DNA from: Suilimivivens sp009774465
GTDB lineage: Bacteria; Bacillota; Clostridia; Lachnospirales; Lachnospiraceae
Direction of reading: 5' to 3'
Assembly (NCBI GenBank): GCA_947382645.1
Contig: CANDAE010000018.1
Span: 1 to 64,000, forward strand
Length of the DNA stretch: 64,000 nucleotides
The position numbers were made by a program, and so were the translations under genes. Under the pieces are notes generated by a model. That model was given only the letters and a program-made list of their open reading frames with translations, had not been told where the DNA came from and did no database searches. Below, one piece after another: positions 49,847 through 58,540 of this stretch. Numbering within the stretch: position 1 is the first letter of the stretch; each line of letters opens with the position of its first letter.

Positions 49847-52138
49847 TTACAAATATAAAAACTGCTTTTCCTTCTCAATTTCCCCAGGGATGGACTTGCC
49901 TGAAGCAGTCAGCTTCTGACACAGGTTATCCATGCGGTGTCTTTTCTGCTCCATATGGAAATCATATCTTTCCAAAAGCTCCCGGTACATGGGGTTTGCC
50001 TTTAATTTTTCACGAATATTCAGTGGAAAGGTACAGTAAGTGAGCATAATATTTCTTGCAACTTTATTCAGCCTTGGCGCGCCATTGCTCTCGTACAGAA
50101 CCCACAAAACATAATCCATAATAAACATTTCCTTGAAGCTGTTTTTTGTGCGTCCCATATCTGTCCTTATTTTATCCTTTGCATCCGGGGAAAGATCCGG
50201 ATTTTTCCGATAAAATTGAATATAATCAAAATATTCGCTGGTGAGAGAGCGTTCTGAAACATCATTCCATCTGCCTCCCTGTATCCGTTTGCACATCTCC
50301 CAGCGGAACTCTCCGGTAAGCCTTATCATAATAAGCGCCATATCCTCCATCTGGAAAATGGAGCTCATCATTCTTGCAGGCGTGTTCCGTCGTTTCCCTT
50401 CAATTTCCTGCCACATGGCTCCTCTGGTACCTACATTGGGCATCAAAATTATATCAGGAAGCACCTCTACATTGATAAACTCCTTCACCACCCCCTGCTC
50501 CGGATTTGTAAAGAGAGTTTCTCTGTAGTAAGCCTTATAATCTTTTTCCCTGATACCATTCAGAATTTTTTTCAACATATCCTTTGAGACCAGTGTGGTG
50601 CTTAAATCTTTCATTACATTATGCTCTGAAAATACCGGACAGAACGTGCTGATCCTTCCAAAAGTCATCTTATTGACGGAAGGAAATACATTTTCAAGCT
50701 CATACTTTACCTTTCCGGCAGCATCTTTTAAAAGTTCCTTTTCCTGCTCTTTGGAAATATTTCCCATACGCTTTTCTTCGTGTAAGTATGCGGCATAATC
50801 CAGGTCAAACTCATTCCTGCAGGGCTCCTTACGTCCTTCATAAACAGCTATAAGCCACTCGTAAAAGGAATAAACACCTTCTTTGGGTGATGTGGGAAGC
50901 TGATCTGCAATCTGGTACAGATAAACCGCATTTTGCATTCCTGCCAGCTCTTCATCCACATATCCAAAATGAAACAGCATTTTTACCACTTTAGGAATCT
51001 CTTTATCATGAATACTTTTCATGAAAGCGGCAGTATAAACCTGATAAAACTCTTTTGTAATCTGGCGCCGCAATTCTCTTTCTTTATCTTCCGTTCCATT
51101 TTTATTGATGGTATTTTTATATTTTTCTATATTTTTTCTAAAAGAAGCCTCCAGTTTCCCTTCACATTCCGCATAAGATAAAATTTTATCCAGTGAGCCT
51201 TTCAGCTGTGTATTTATTAATTCATCCTCTTTATTTTCCGTATCCGTATCAGAATCCGTCCGGGTGCACCGACTTTCAAGTTCAAAAAGCCTTTTTTCAA
51301 CATTTTCCTTACGTTTTAAATAAGTATCCGTGTTTCCAAGTCCCTGACTTTCAAGCTGCATCAGAATGTCATTGACAGTTCTTCGAATAGCAAAAACTTT
51401 ATCTCCCTCCAGTCCGTCTTTAAGTATCGCTTTTCCATAAAGAGAAAGAAGCAGTTCCAGTAAATCCAGTCCCTTTTCATTCATGAGAATCTTGCAGACA
51501 TCCTCCTTGTATTCCTGTATCTGTCTGCAAAGAAGGACAAGATGATGAATGTCCTGGCTGGCTCTGAACAAAAAGCCGCATACAAAATCATTGTTTGTCT
51601 TATCGCTGTCCCAGGCAGCCATCATAAGTTCTAAAGCATTATAATATCCTTCTATCCATGAAGGCACATCTTCTTCCAAAGCAAGACCGGCAAGTTCCTC
51701 GTACCCTGTGGGAAGTCCGGGTGAAATATGATACTCCTCACACAGCCTTTCATAATCCTCATAACTGCTTACCACATAATCATAAAGGCTTGCGCTTTCC
51801 ACCTTAAGGAGCTTATACTGTCCCATCACTGCGCTGAACTGTCTTAAAGAGGAAGATTGAAAATAGCGTACGGAGTCTCTGCTTTCTTCAAAAATCTGAG
51901 AAAATTTTTCCTTGTGAAAAGGATATGCGATTGTGGCAGTTTTTTCCTCCGCCCTGTATTCCATATACGCTTCATCACAATCTATTTCACCCACTCCGGC
52001 CACATCACCGCTGTGCAAAACATGCCTTCCCCCCGGATGGCTGACGCTGACCGAACCTTTAATAATCAAATATAAGGCGTCTATCTTCTGCCCACTTTCA
52101 AATATTGCTTCACCCTGCAAAATTTCCTTTGTAACCAT
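49847..52138 (-). CDS. Large protein with N-terminal cyclic-nucleotide-binding domain
   Basis: A 763-residue soluble protein. Residues 1 to about 115 are a cNMP-binding (Crp/Fnr-like) beta roll: EILQGEAIFESGQKIDALYL, IIKGSVSVSHPGG, HSGDVAGVGEI. There is no helix-turn-helix after it, so it is not a standard Crp regulator. The other 640 residues match no family I can name. They are mainly helical with charged coiled stretches (about 255-350) and a conserved-looking block near the C-terminus (LMPNVGTRGAMWQEIEGK, GEFRWEMCKRIQGGRW). It starts 21 bases after glpK, with a GGGAGAAGG ribosome site, so it is probably read with the glycerol operon. Function unknown. Confidence 0.85.
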   Translation of the reverse strand: MVTKEILQGEAIFESGQKIDALYLIIKGSVSVSHPGGRHVLHSGDVAGVGEIDCDEAYMEYRAEEKTATIAYPFHKEKFSQIFEESRDSVRYFQSSSLRQFSAVMGQYKLLKVESASLYDYVVSSYEDYERLCEEYHISPGLPTGYEELAGLALEEDVPSWIEGYYNALELMMAAWDSDKTNNDFVCGFLFRASQDIHHLVLLCRQIQEYKEDVCKILMNEKGLDLLELLLSLYGKAILKDGLEGDKVFAIRRTVNDILMQLESQGLGNTDTYLKRKENVEKRLFELESRCTRTDSDTDTENKEDELINTQLKGSLDKILSYAECEGKLEASFRKNIEKYKNTINKNGTEDKERELRRQITKEFYQVYTAAFMKSIHDKEIPKVVKMLFHFGYVDEELAGMQNAVYLYQIADQLPTSPKEGVYSFYEWLIAVYEGRKEPCRNEFDLDYAAYLHEEKRMGNISKEQEKELLKDAAGKVKYELENVFPSVNKMTFGRISTFCPVFSEHNVMKDLSTTLVSKDMLKKILNGIREKDYKAYYRETLFTNPEQGVVKEFINVEVLPDIILMPNVGTRGAMWQEIEGKRRNTPARMMSSIFQMEDMALIMIRLTGEFRWEMCKRIQGGRWNDVSERSLTSEYFDYIQFYRKNPDLSPDAKDKIRTDMGRTKNSFKEMFIMDYVLWVLYESNGAPRLNKVARNIMLTYCTFPLNIREKLKANPMYRELLERYDFHMEQKRHRMDNLCQKLTASGKSIPGEIEKEKQFLYL

Positions 52139-52159
52139 ATCCTTCTCCCATCTTTTGTT

Positions 52160-53668
52160 TTAAAGCCTTTCACTTTCATCTTCCGCCCAGGCAAGAGCAC
52201 AGCGGACAGCCTTTTTCCATCCTCTTAAAAGCGCTTTCCTGCTCTCTTCCGGCATTTCGTGCACAAACTCTTTTTCAAGCTGCCAGTTTTCACGAATTTC
52301 CTCCCGGCTCTTCCAATAACCCGCCGCAAGCCCTGCCAAATATGCCGCTCCTAATGCAGTTGTTTCAATGCATTCCGGCCGGTAAACTCTGGCCCCTAAA
52401 ATATCCGCCTGAAACTGCATCAGGAAATTATTGGCGCTGGCGCCGCCATCCACCTTAAGCCCTGCTATGGATACTTCCGCATCCTCTTCCATTGCCTTTA
52501 GCACATCATAGGTCTGATAAGCAATAGATTCAAGGGCTGCTCTGATAAAATGTTCCTTCTCGCAGCCTCTGGTAATTCCTACAATGGTTCCTCTTGCATA
52601 AGGGTTCCAATAGGGGGCTCCCATTCCTGCAAAGGCCGGAACCACATAAACGCCTGTTGTGTCCTGTACCTTATCGGTATATTCTTCGGTCTGCGGTGCA
52701 CTTTTTATCATTCTCATACCGTCTCTGAGCCACTGCACTGCCGCACCGCCTACAAATACGCTTCCTTCCAGAGCATACTCCACCTGGTCATCGCAGCTTG
52801 CAGCAATGGTTGTAATCAGCCCGTTTCTTGAAGTAATTGCTTCCTTTCCGGTATTCATTAAAAGGAAGCACCCTGTTCCATAGGTATTTTTCACCTGTCC
52901 TTTTGAAAAGCAGCATTGCCCAAACAGCGCAGCCTGCTGGTCGCCTGCAATTCCTGCAATTGGAATCCTGCCGCCTAAAACCGTATTTTCCGTATATCCA
53001 TAAATACAGCTTGAGGGTTTCACTTCCGGAAGCATACTTTTCGGAATATCAAACAGCTTTAAAAGCTCCTCATCCCAGCAGAGCCTGTGAATATCATAAA
53101 GCATGGTCCGGGATGCGTTGGTGTAATCTGTTACATGAACTTCTCCCCTGGTCAGATTATAAATCAGCCAGCTGTCCACAGTTCCAAAAAGAAGTTCTCC
53201 TTTCTGTGCTTTTTCTCTTGCATCCGGCACATTTTCCAGAATCCATGCAATTTTAGTTGCACTGAAATATGCATCCGGTACAAGCCCTGTTTTTTCCCGA
53301 ATCATATCCCCATAACCGGCTGCAGAAAGGGCGTCAATTTTGTCCGCTGTTCGTCTGCACTGCCAGACAATGGCATTATAAACAGGCTCTCCTGTCATTT
53401 TATCCCATACAATTGTGGTTTCCCTTTGGTTGGTAATTCCAATTGCTGCAATATCCTCCGGAGAAGCTCCTGCCATAGCCATAGCTTCTGTCGTCACCGC
53501 AAGCTGTGAAGACCAGATTTCCTTAGGGTTATGTTCCACCCACCCCGGCCTTGGATATATCTGGCCAAACTCCTTCTGTGCCATACTTAAAATCTCACCC
53601 TGTTTGTTAAAAAGAATGCATCTGGAACTGGTGGTTCCCTGATCTAATGCCATTACATATTTGCTCAT
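52160..53668 (-). CDS. glpK: Glycerol kinase
   Basis: Phosphorylates glycerol to glycerol 3-phosphate. The 502-residue FGGY kinase has ALDQGTTSSRCILF (phosphate site, about 7-20), WQCRRT, IAGDQQAALFGQ, NTYGTGCF and GGAAVQWLRDG. The strand where many Gram-positive GlpK proteins carry an HPr-phosphorylated His (around 230) reads ENTVLGGRIPIAG here, with no His, so direct HPr activation is unlikely. The ATG at 53668 is chosen because AGGGGG lies six bases upstream. Third gene of the glycerol unit, preceded by two FAD oxidoreductases. Confidence 0.96.
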   Translation of the reverse strand: MSKYVMALDQGTTSSRCILFNKQGEILSMAQKEFGQIYPRPGWVEHNPKEIWSSQLAVTTEAMAMAGASPEDIAAIGITNQRETTIVWDKMTGEPVYNAIVWQCRRTADKIDALSAAGYGDMIREKTGLVPDAYFSATKIAWILENVPDAREKAQKGELLFGTVDSWLIYNLTRGEVHVTDYTNASRTMLYDIHRLCWDEELLKLFDIPKSMLPEVKPSSCIYGYTENTVLGGRIPIAGIAGDQQAALFGQCCFSKGQVKNTYGTGCFLLMNTGKEAITSRNGLITTIAASCDDQVEYALEGSVFVGGAAVQWLRDGMRMIKSAPQTEEYTDKVQDTTGVYVVPAFAGMGAPYWNPYARGTIVGITRGCEKEHFIRAALESIAYQTYDVLKAMEEDAEVSIAGLKVDGGASANNFLMQFQADILGARVYRPECIETTALGAAYLAGLAAGYWKSREEIRENWQLEKEFVHEMPEESRKALLRGWKKAVRCALAWAEDESERL

Positions 53669-53725
53669 ACCCATCCCCCTGTTTTTCTTTTTGTTATTAT
53701 CTCTTCGGTTCCTGCCTCTGTCTGG

Positions 53726-55144
53726 CTAAATCATCCGGGCGGCATTTCCTGTTGCAATTACGGAAATTCCCGTGTCCGCCACATTTTCAATTAAAACGTC
53801 CCCCACTTTAACCGGCGCATTTACACATGCTGCTTTAATCTCCTCCATACATTCATTTATTTTTCCTTTGGGAATCTCCTGTGCTGTTTTTACAGGAACT
53901 ACTTTTCCGTTTCCCCCAAGCACCCGAATCATGGAAGTGATGGTTCTTACCGGCGCTGTCAGTTCATTCCGCGCGTAAGCTTCTCCCTTCTGACAGGTAT
54001 TTCCTGTAATATCGTAATCCCCGTCTTCTCTCTTTTTAGCAGTGATCAGACACCCTACCGGACAGCCGATACAGATAAACTGGCTGGAGGCGTCTCTTCC
54101 CTCCGGCAGTGTACACTTTGTTTTTGCCGGAATCTTTGGCCGAACCGCTTCTCCCCATTCGCTTTCGCCATTTCGTATATAATCGGCAGCGAAAACTCCG
54201 GCGTTTTCCGATTCTTTAGATACATTATCCACCAGATCATGGACATGCAGAACATTTCCACAGGCGAACACACCCTTCACAGTCGTTTCCAGCCTTTCAT
54301 TTACCACCGGTCCTGAAGTTACAGCATCCATTTGAGCGCCTGCCCCCTGACTTAATTCATTTTCCGGAATCAATCCGCAGGACAAAAGCAAAGTGTCGCA
54401 TGATACAAATTCCTCTGTGCCTGGAATCGTCTGTAAATTTTCATCTACTTTCGCTACCGTAACGCCCTTTACTCTGTCTTTTCCATGAATTTCCGTAACC
54501 GTGTGGCTTAACTTTAAAGGAATATTATAATCATCCAGACACTGCACAATATTTCTTCTAAGTCCTCCCGAATAGGGCATAATTTCCGCAACCAGCTTTA
54601 CCTTAGCCCCCTGAAGCGTCATACGCCTTGCCATAATAAGTCCGATATCACCGGATCCTAACACCACAATTTCCCTGCCCGGCATTCTTCCTTCTATATT
54701 TACATATCTTTGAGCGGTTCCCGCCGAATAAATACCTGCCGGACGATAACCCGGAATATTCATGGCTCCCCTGGCGCGCTCCCGACAGCCCATAGCAAGG
54801 ATAACTGCCCTGGCTTTCATCTGAAACATCCCCTGCTCTTTGTTCATAGCTGTAACCTGACAGGGAGAGCCACCCTGTATATCTACCACCATTGTATTCA
54901 AAAGACTTTCAATTCCTTTTTCCTGCACCATACTTATATAACGGTCCGCATACTCCGGTCCCGTCAATTCTTCCTTAAATGTATGCAGGCCGAATCCATT
55001 ATGAATGCATTGGTTTAAAATCCCGCCAAGTTCTTTGTCCCTTTCAAGAATTAATATTTCGGTGATTCCCTTTTCATAAGCGGAAAGGGCTGCCGCCATT
55101 CCTGCCGGGCCGCCGCCTACAATAACCAAATCCACTGTTTTCAT
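53726..55144 (-). CDS. FAD oxidoreductase fused to a DUF1667 domain
   Basis: A 472-residue protein. Residues 1 to about 345 are a two-dinucleotide-fold oxidoreductase: VDLVIVGGGPAGMAAALSAY (FAD), VVLGSGDIGLIMARRM (NAD(P)) and GVFACGNVLHVHDLVD. Residues about 355-472 match DUF1667, with CIGCPVGCLI, a Cys pair that may bind metal, and GNTCQKGEAYARNE. In many Firmicutes these are separate genes beside glpA-like and glpK genes; here they are one chain. Likely part of an anaerobic glycerol-3-phosphate dehydrogenase complex. The ATG at 55144 begins the FAD motif; the frame is open 20 codons further into the previous gene. Confidence 0.88.
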   Translation of the reverse strand: MKTVDLVIVGGGPAGMAAALSAYEKGITEILILERDKELGGILNQCIHNGFGLHTFKEELTGPEYADRYISMVQEKGIESLLNTMVVDIQGGSPCQVTAMNKEQGMFQMKARAVILAMGCRERARGAMNIPGYRPAGIYSAGTAQRYVNIEGRMPGREIVVLGSGDIGLIMARRMTLQGAKVKLVAEIMPYSGGLRRNIVQCLDDYNIPLKLSHTVTEIHGKDRVKGVTVAKVDENLQTIPGTEEFVSCDTLLLSCGLIPENELSQGAGAQMDAVTSGPVVNERLETTVKGVFACGNVLHVHDLVDNVSKESENAGVFAADYIRNGESEWGEAVRPKIPAKTKCTLPEGRDASSQFICIGCPVGCLITAKKREDGDYDITGNTCQKGEAYARNELTAPVRTITSMIRVLGGNGKVVPVKTAQEIPKGKINECMEEIKAACVNAPVKVGDVLIENVADTGISVIATGNAARMI

Positions 55145-55164
55145 ATGATTAACCGTGTCCTTTC

Positions 55165-56667
55165 TTATTCCTGCTGTTCTGTTTCCAAAGGCAGCAGATA
55201 CCAAGAATCTTCTCCTGATTTTCTGATTTTGCTTTCTTCTTTCCCAAGCTCTTTTGCAAGGATTTCAACTACTTTTGGATTGCAGAATCCTGACTGGCAT
55301 CTGCCCATGCCTGCCCGGGTACGCCGCTTAATGCCATCTGTTGTAACTGCCCCTAAAGTTCTGCGAATGGCATTTAATATTTCACCTTCCGTCACCATTT
55401 CGCATCGGCAGACCACATTTGCATATGCCGGATCTTCCTGAATCAGTTTATGTCTCTCCTCATCAGAAGAAAGAGCCATGCTGGGAATTCCCTTCCTGCT
55501 GCTGATAAAGTTTTCTTTCAAGGAAGGCTTAAGCAGCCTTTGTACCATCTCTGAAACATATTCTCCCACAGCAGGCGCACAGGAAAGTCCCGGCGACTCT
55601 ATTCCTGCCACATCAATAAATCCCGGTGCGTCGTTGATCTCGCCGATCACGAAATCGTCCTCTATTTCTCTTCCATTCATTCCCGCCCAGGCTTCCGGCT
55701 CATCAGGCAGCTTTGTAATATGGGCCCGCAGTCCTGCAAAGGAGGTAATCACGCTGCGCTGCGGTATATTGCTTACGCTGAGAGCTGCTTTTTCCAGCAC
55801 CTGACTGATTCCCTCGCCTGTGGTATCTGTTCCTTCTCTGTCTTTCTCATCCAAAGCGGTTGGTCCGGTGAGAAGATTCCCATGTACGGTAGGGGTTACC
55901 AGAATTCCTTTTCCAAGTGCAGTAGGCAGTTGAAACAAAGTGTGGCTGACCAGGTTTCCAATATTTTTATCATAAAGAAGATATTCTCCTTTTCTGGGGG
56001 TAATTTCCATCTTTCTTTCACTTACCATATTGTGAATTTCGTCTGCATACACGCCGGCAGCATTGATTACTACCTTTGTCTCATAAATCTGCTCGCTGGT
56101 TTTCTCTTTCGTCTGGACCGAATATCCGTCTTTGCCTCTTTTTATGTCTTTTACCTGTGAGTCAAACTGAAAGCTTACTCCATTATCCGCCGCATTTTCC
56201 GCCAGCGCAATGGTAAGCCCGAAAGGACAGACAATGGCTCCTGTGGGTGCGTAAAGGGCTGCCACTGCATTTTCCCCTGCTGCAGGTTCCATCCTGGAGA
56301 GCTCTTTTTTATCCAGAATGCGTAAATCTTTCACGCCGTTTTCTTCTCCCCGCGCCTTTAGCTCCTCCAGCTTTTCTTTATCCTTTTCATCAAAACAAAG
56401 TACAATAGAACCATTTCTTTTGTATGGGAAATCCAGCTCTTTAGAAAGCGCCTCCATTTTAAGGCTTCCGGCAAGATTAAGACGGGCTTTTAAGGTTCCA
56501 GGTTTGGCATCATAGCCGGCATGAACAATTCCACTGTTTGCCTTGGAGGTTCCCTCGCACACATCAGGTGCTTTCTCAAGTACCAGAATTTTTAAATCAA
56601 AGCGGGACAATTCCCTTGCTATGGCGCATCCGCTCACTCCTGCGCCAATAATAATCACATCATACAT
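55165..56667 (-). CDS. GlpA-like FAD oxidoreductase with BFD-type iron-sulfur domain
   Basis: Probable catalytic subunit of an anaerobic glycerol-3-phosphate dehydrogenase, 500 residues. The DAO fold starts YDVIIIGAGVSGCAIARELS (FAD), with GTSKANSGIVHAGYDAKPG typical of GlpA/GlpD proteins. The C-terminus (about 415-475) is a [2Fe-2S] BFD-like domain: VVCRCEMVTEGEI and MGRCQSGFCNPKV supply the four cysteines. The ATG at 56667 follows AAAGGA at eight bases. First gene of the unit with the FAD/DUF1667 fusion and glpK, behind a leader with a terminator hairpin. L-2-hydroxyglutarate oxidase activity cannot be excluded. Confidence 0.9.
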   Translation of the reverse strand: MYDVIIIGAGVSGCAIARELSRFDLKILVLEKAPDVCEGTSKANSGIVHAGYDAKPGTLKARLNLAGSLKMEALSKELDFPYKRNGSIVLCFDEKDKEKLEELKARGEENGVKDLRILDKKELSRMEPAAGENAVAALYAPTGAIVCPFGLTIALAENAADNGVSFQFDSQVKDIKRGKDGYSVQTKEKTSEQIYETKVVINAAGVYADEIHNMVSERKMEITPRKGEYLLYDKNIGNLVSHTLFQLPTALGKGILVTPTVHGNLLTGPTALDEKDREGTDTTGEGISQVLEKAALSVSNIPQRSVITSFAGLRAHITKLPDEPEAWAGMNGREIEDDFVIGEINDAPGFIDVAGIESPGLSCAPAVGEYVSEMVQRLLKPSLKENFISSRKGIPSMALSSDEERHKLIQEDPAYANVVCRCEMVTEGEILNAIRRTLGAVTTDGIKRRTRAGMGRCQSGFCNPKVVEILAKELGKEESKIRKSGEDSWYLLPLETEQQE

Positions 56668-56746
56668 AATATTATTCCTTTCCAAACAACAAATGCCGCA
56701 CGCTGCGGGTTCATTCTTATCTTAAACATTGGAAACCTTCTTTATT

Positions 56747-56792
56747 TAAAAAAGCCATACAAAAAACAAAATATATAATTTTTTGTATGGCT
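56747..56792 (-). terminator. Terminator hairpin in the glycerol-operon leader
   Basis: On the minus strand AGCCATACAAAAAA, a 12-base loop, TTTTTTGTATGGCT and a T run: perfect 14-base arms. It lies between the promoter at 56836 and the GlpA-like gene. It could simply end the lipoprotein transcript, or act as a GlpP-type antitermination target. Confidence 0.75.
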
Positions 56793-56803
56793 GAGTTTCC
56801 AAA

Positions 56804-56817
56804 TGTAACCGCTTAGT
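56804..56817. promoter_or_regulatory. Cre-like site (CcpA) in the glycerol-operon leader
   Basis: TGTAACCGCTTAGT matches the cre consensus TGWAANCGNTNWCA except at the last two bases. It lies about 20 bases downstream of the predicted -10 box, where CcpA could block transcription. Confidence 0.4.
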
Positions 56818-56835
56818 TTGATCAACTGTTACATA

Positions 56836-56864
56836 AGTATAACAGATTATTCAGTTTTTTGGAA
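56836..56864 (-). promoter_or_regulatory. Probable promoter of the glycerol operon
   Basis: TTCCAA (56864-56859), a 17-base spacer and TATACT (56841-56836) preceded by TGT, giving an extended -10 on the minus strand. The -35 is poor (3/6), which fits a regulated promoter. Confidence 0.5.
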
Positions 56865-56874
56865 TATCCTGTGT

Positions 56875-57582
56875 TTATTCCCCGGAGCCTTCTTCAGCGG
56901 TGAAGAATACGAAGAATACATTTCCTTCACTGTCATCATCAAACAGCTCAAGATAGGAAATGGAAAAATCTTTTTTGTCCCCCGGTATTTCAAATACCAA
57001 AAGGCCGGTTCTGTCCTTATTAATTCCCAGCTCATATTCCGCAGGCAGCTGTTCGTCGCTTACAGGATCAGCATAAAAGGTAATGGGAAAATCATAGTCA
57101 TCTTCTCCGGTGCTGTTCCACTGAACCTGAAAATCCGTATCATACATTATAATGGATTCATTAAATGTATTTTTTACGGTGGCTTCCGCTACAAGCAGGC
57201 GGTTTCCCTCTGCCGGCACATAACCATTAAATTCATCACATAAATATGCACTGTTAATCGTGTAATCAAAGAAATAGGTCTTCATGGTGTCACCCATGCG
57301 TCCTTCACCATAGCCGCCCTGAGCAGTGATTCCCGTTCCCTGAACAGGCTCTTCTACAGATTCTTCTGCGGGCTCTTCTTCAGGTTCTTCCTCTTCTTCC
57401 CGGGTTTCTCTTGCTGCACGGGTTTCACGATCTTCCCTTGTTTCACGGGTTTCCCGGTCTTCCCTGTCGTCTTCCTGTTCCTGACTTTCTTCATTTTCCT
57501 TCACAGTACTCTTCACACTGCTGCACCCTACAAGACTGAAAGCCAAAGCAATTCCAACTAATGCCAAAGTAAGCTTCTTCAT
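56875..57582 (-). CDS. Lipoprotein with charged repeat region
   Basis: A 235-residue lipoprotein: signal peptide with lipobox LVGCSS (modified Cys20). Residues about 35-65 are a low-complexity repeat of R, E, D and T units (REDRETRETRE...), followed by a Glu/Pro stretch (about 62-82). The rest (about 100-235) is a beta-sandwich-like domain (RLLVAEATVKNTFNESIIMY, GLLVFEIPGDKKDFSISYLE) resembling DUF4352 telomeric-repeat-type domains of Gram-positive lipoproteins. The repeat probably acts as a spacer from the membrane. Function unknown. Single gene upstream of the glycerol operon. Confidence 0.82.
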   Translation of the reverse strand: MKKLTLALVGIALAFSLVGCSSVKSTVKENEESQEQEDDREDRETRETREDRETRAARETREEEEEPEEEPAEESVEEPVQGTGITAQGGYGEGRMGDTMKTYFFDYTINSAYLCDEFNGYVPAEGNRLLVAEATVKNTFNESIIMYDTDFQVQWNSTGEDDYDFPITFYADPVSDEQLPAEYELGINKDRTGLLVFEIPGDKKDFSISYLELFDDDSEGNVFFVFFTAEEGSGE

Positions 57583-57646
57583 TTCTTTTCCTCCCAGATT
57601 TTTTCTCTTACATTAATTATATTTCTTTTATGAAAATTTTCAAGCC

Positions 57647-58519
57647 CTACCAGGTCAAAACTTCATAACCTGTATCTGTAACTGCCACCGTAATTTCCCA
57701 TTGCGCGGAAGGTTTTCCATCTGCTGTGTAAACCGTCCACCCATCCTCATCATCAATATAAATTTCGCTGGTTCCCATATTCACCATAGGCTCTATGGTA
57801 AATACCATTCCCGGCACCATAAGCATTTCCGTTCCCGCCTTCGTCACATAGCTTACAAAAGGCTCCTCATGAAACTCAAGTCCCACACCATGTCCGCCGA
57901 TTTCAACCACCACGCTGTATCCGTTTGCTTTTGCATGGTCGTTGATTACCTGTGCCATATCTCCAAGGAAGTTCCAGGGCTTCACCATCTCAAGCCCCTT
58001 TTCCACACATTCTTTTGTTACCTGTACAAGCCTTCTCTTCTCCTCATCCACTTCTCCAATACAGTACATTCTGGAGGAATCTGAAAAGTATCCCTTATAT
58101 ATGGTGGACACATCCACATTTACAATATCTCCTTCTTTCAGGATCACGTCCTTTGAAGGAATGCCATGACAGACCACCTCATTGACAGAAGTGCAGACGC
58201 TTTTAGGAAATCCTTCATAATTCAGCGGAGCTGCAATTCCTCCCATTTGTGTAGTTACCTTCTGCACCAGATCATCAATCTGCTGAGTGGTGACGCCCGG
58301 TCCTATCATTTTCTCCACAGCATCAAGCACTGCCATATTTAATTTGCTGCTTTCCCTGATGCCTTCAATCTGCTGCCCTGTTTTTAAAAGATGCCTTCCG
58401 GGAACAATATGCCCCTCCAGCTCGTAATGATGGATTTTCTCATCCAAAGCCATATGACATGTTTTATATTTTTTTCCACTGCCGCACCAGCAATGGTCAT
58501 TTCTTCCTAATTTTTCCAT
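57647..58519 (-). CDS. map: Methionine aminopeptidase with SEC-C zinc motif
   Basis: Removes the initiator methionine. The 290-residue type I enzyme carries an N-terminal SEC-C zinc motif (GRNDHCWCGSGKKYKTCH, residues 5-22). The catalytic domain has the metal ligands in VNVDVSTIYKGYFSDSS (two Asp), GGHGVGLEFHEEP (His), FTIEPMVN (Glu) and QWEITVAV (Glu). The SEC-C form is common in clostridia and may help dock on ribosomes or other partners. It lies 21 bases downstream of rpe and may be read with it. Confidence 0.95.
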   Translation of the reverse strand: MEKLGRNDHCWCGSGKKYKTCHMALDEKIHHYELEGHIVPGRHLLKTGQQIEGIRESSKLNMAVLDAVEKMIGPGVTTQQIDDLVQKVTTQMGGIAAPLNYEGFPKSVCTSVNEVVCHGIPSKDVILKEGDIVNVDVSTIYKGYFSDSSRMYCIGEVDEEKRRLVQVTKECVEKGLEMVKPWNFLGDMAQVINDHAKANGYSVVVEIGGHGVGLEFHEEPFVSYVTKAGTEMLMVPGMVFTIEPMVNMGTSEIYIDDEDGWTVYTADGKPSAQWEITVAVTDTGYEVLTW

Positions 58520-58540
58520 TTTTCTTCTTTTCCGTATTAC

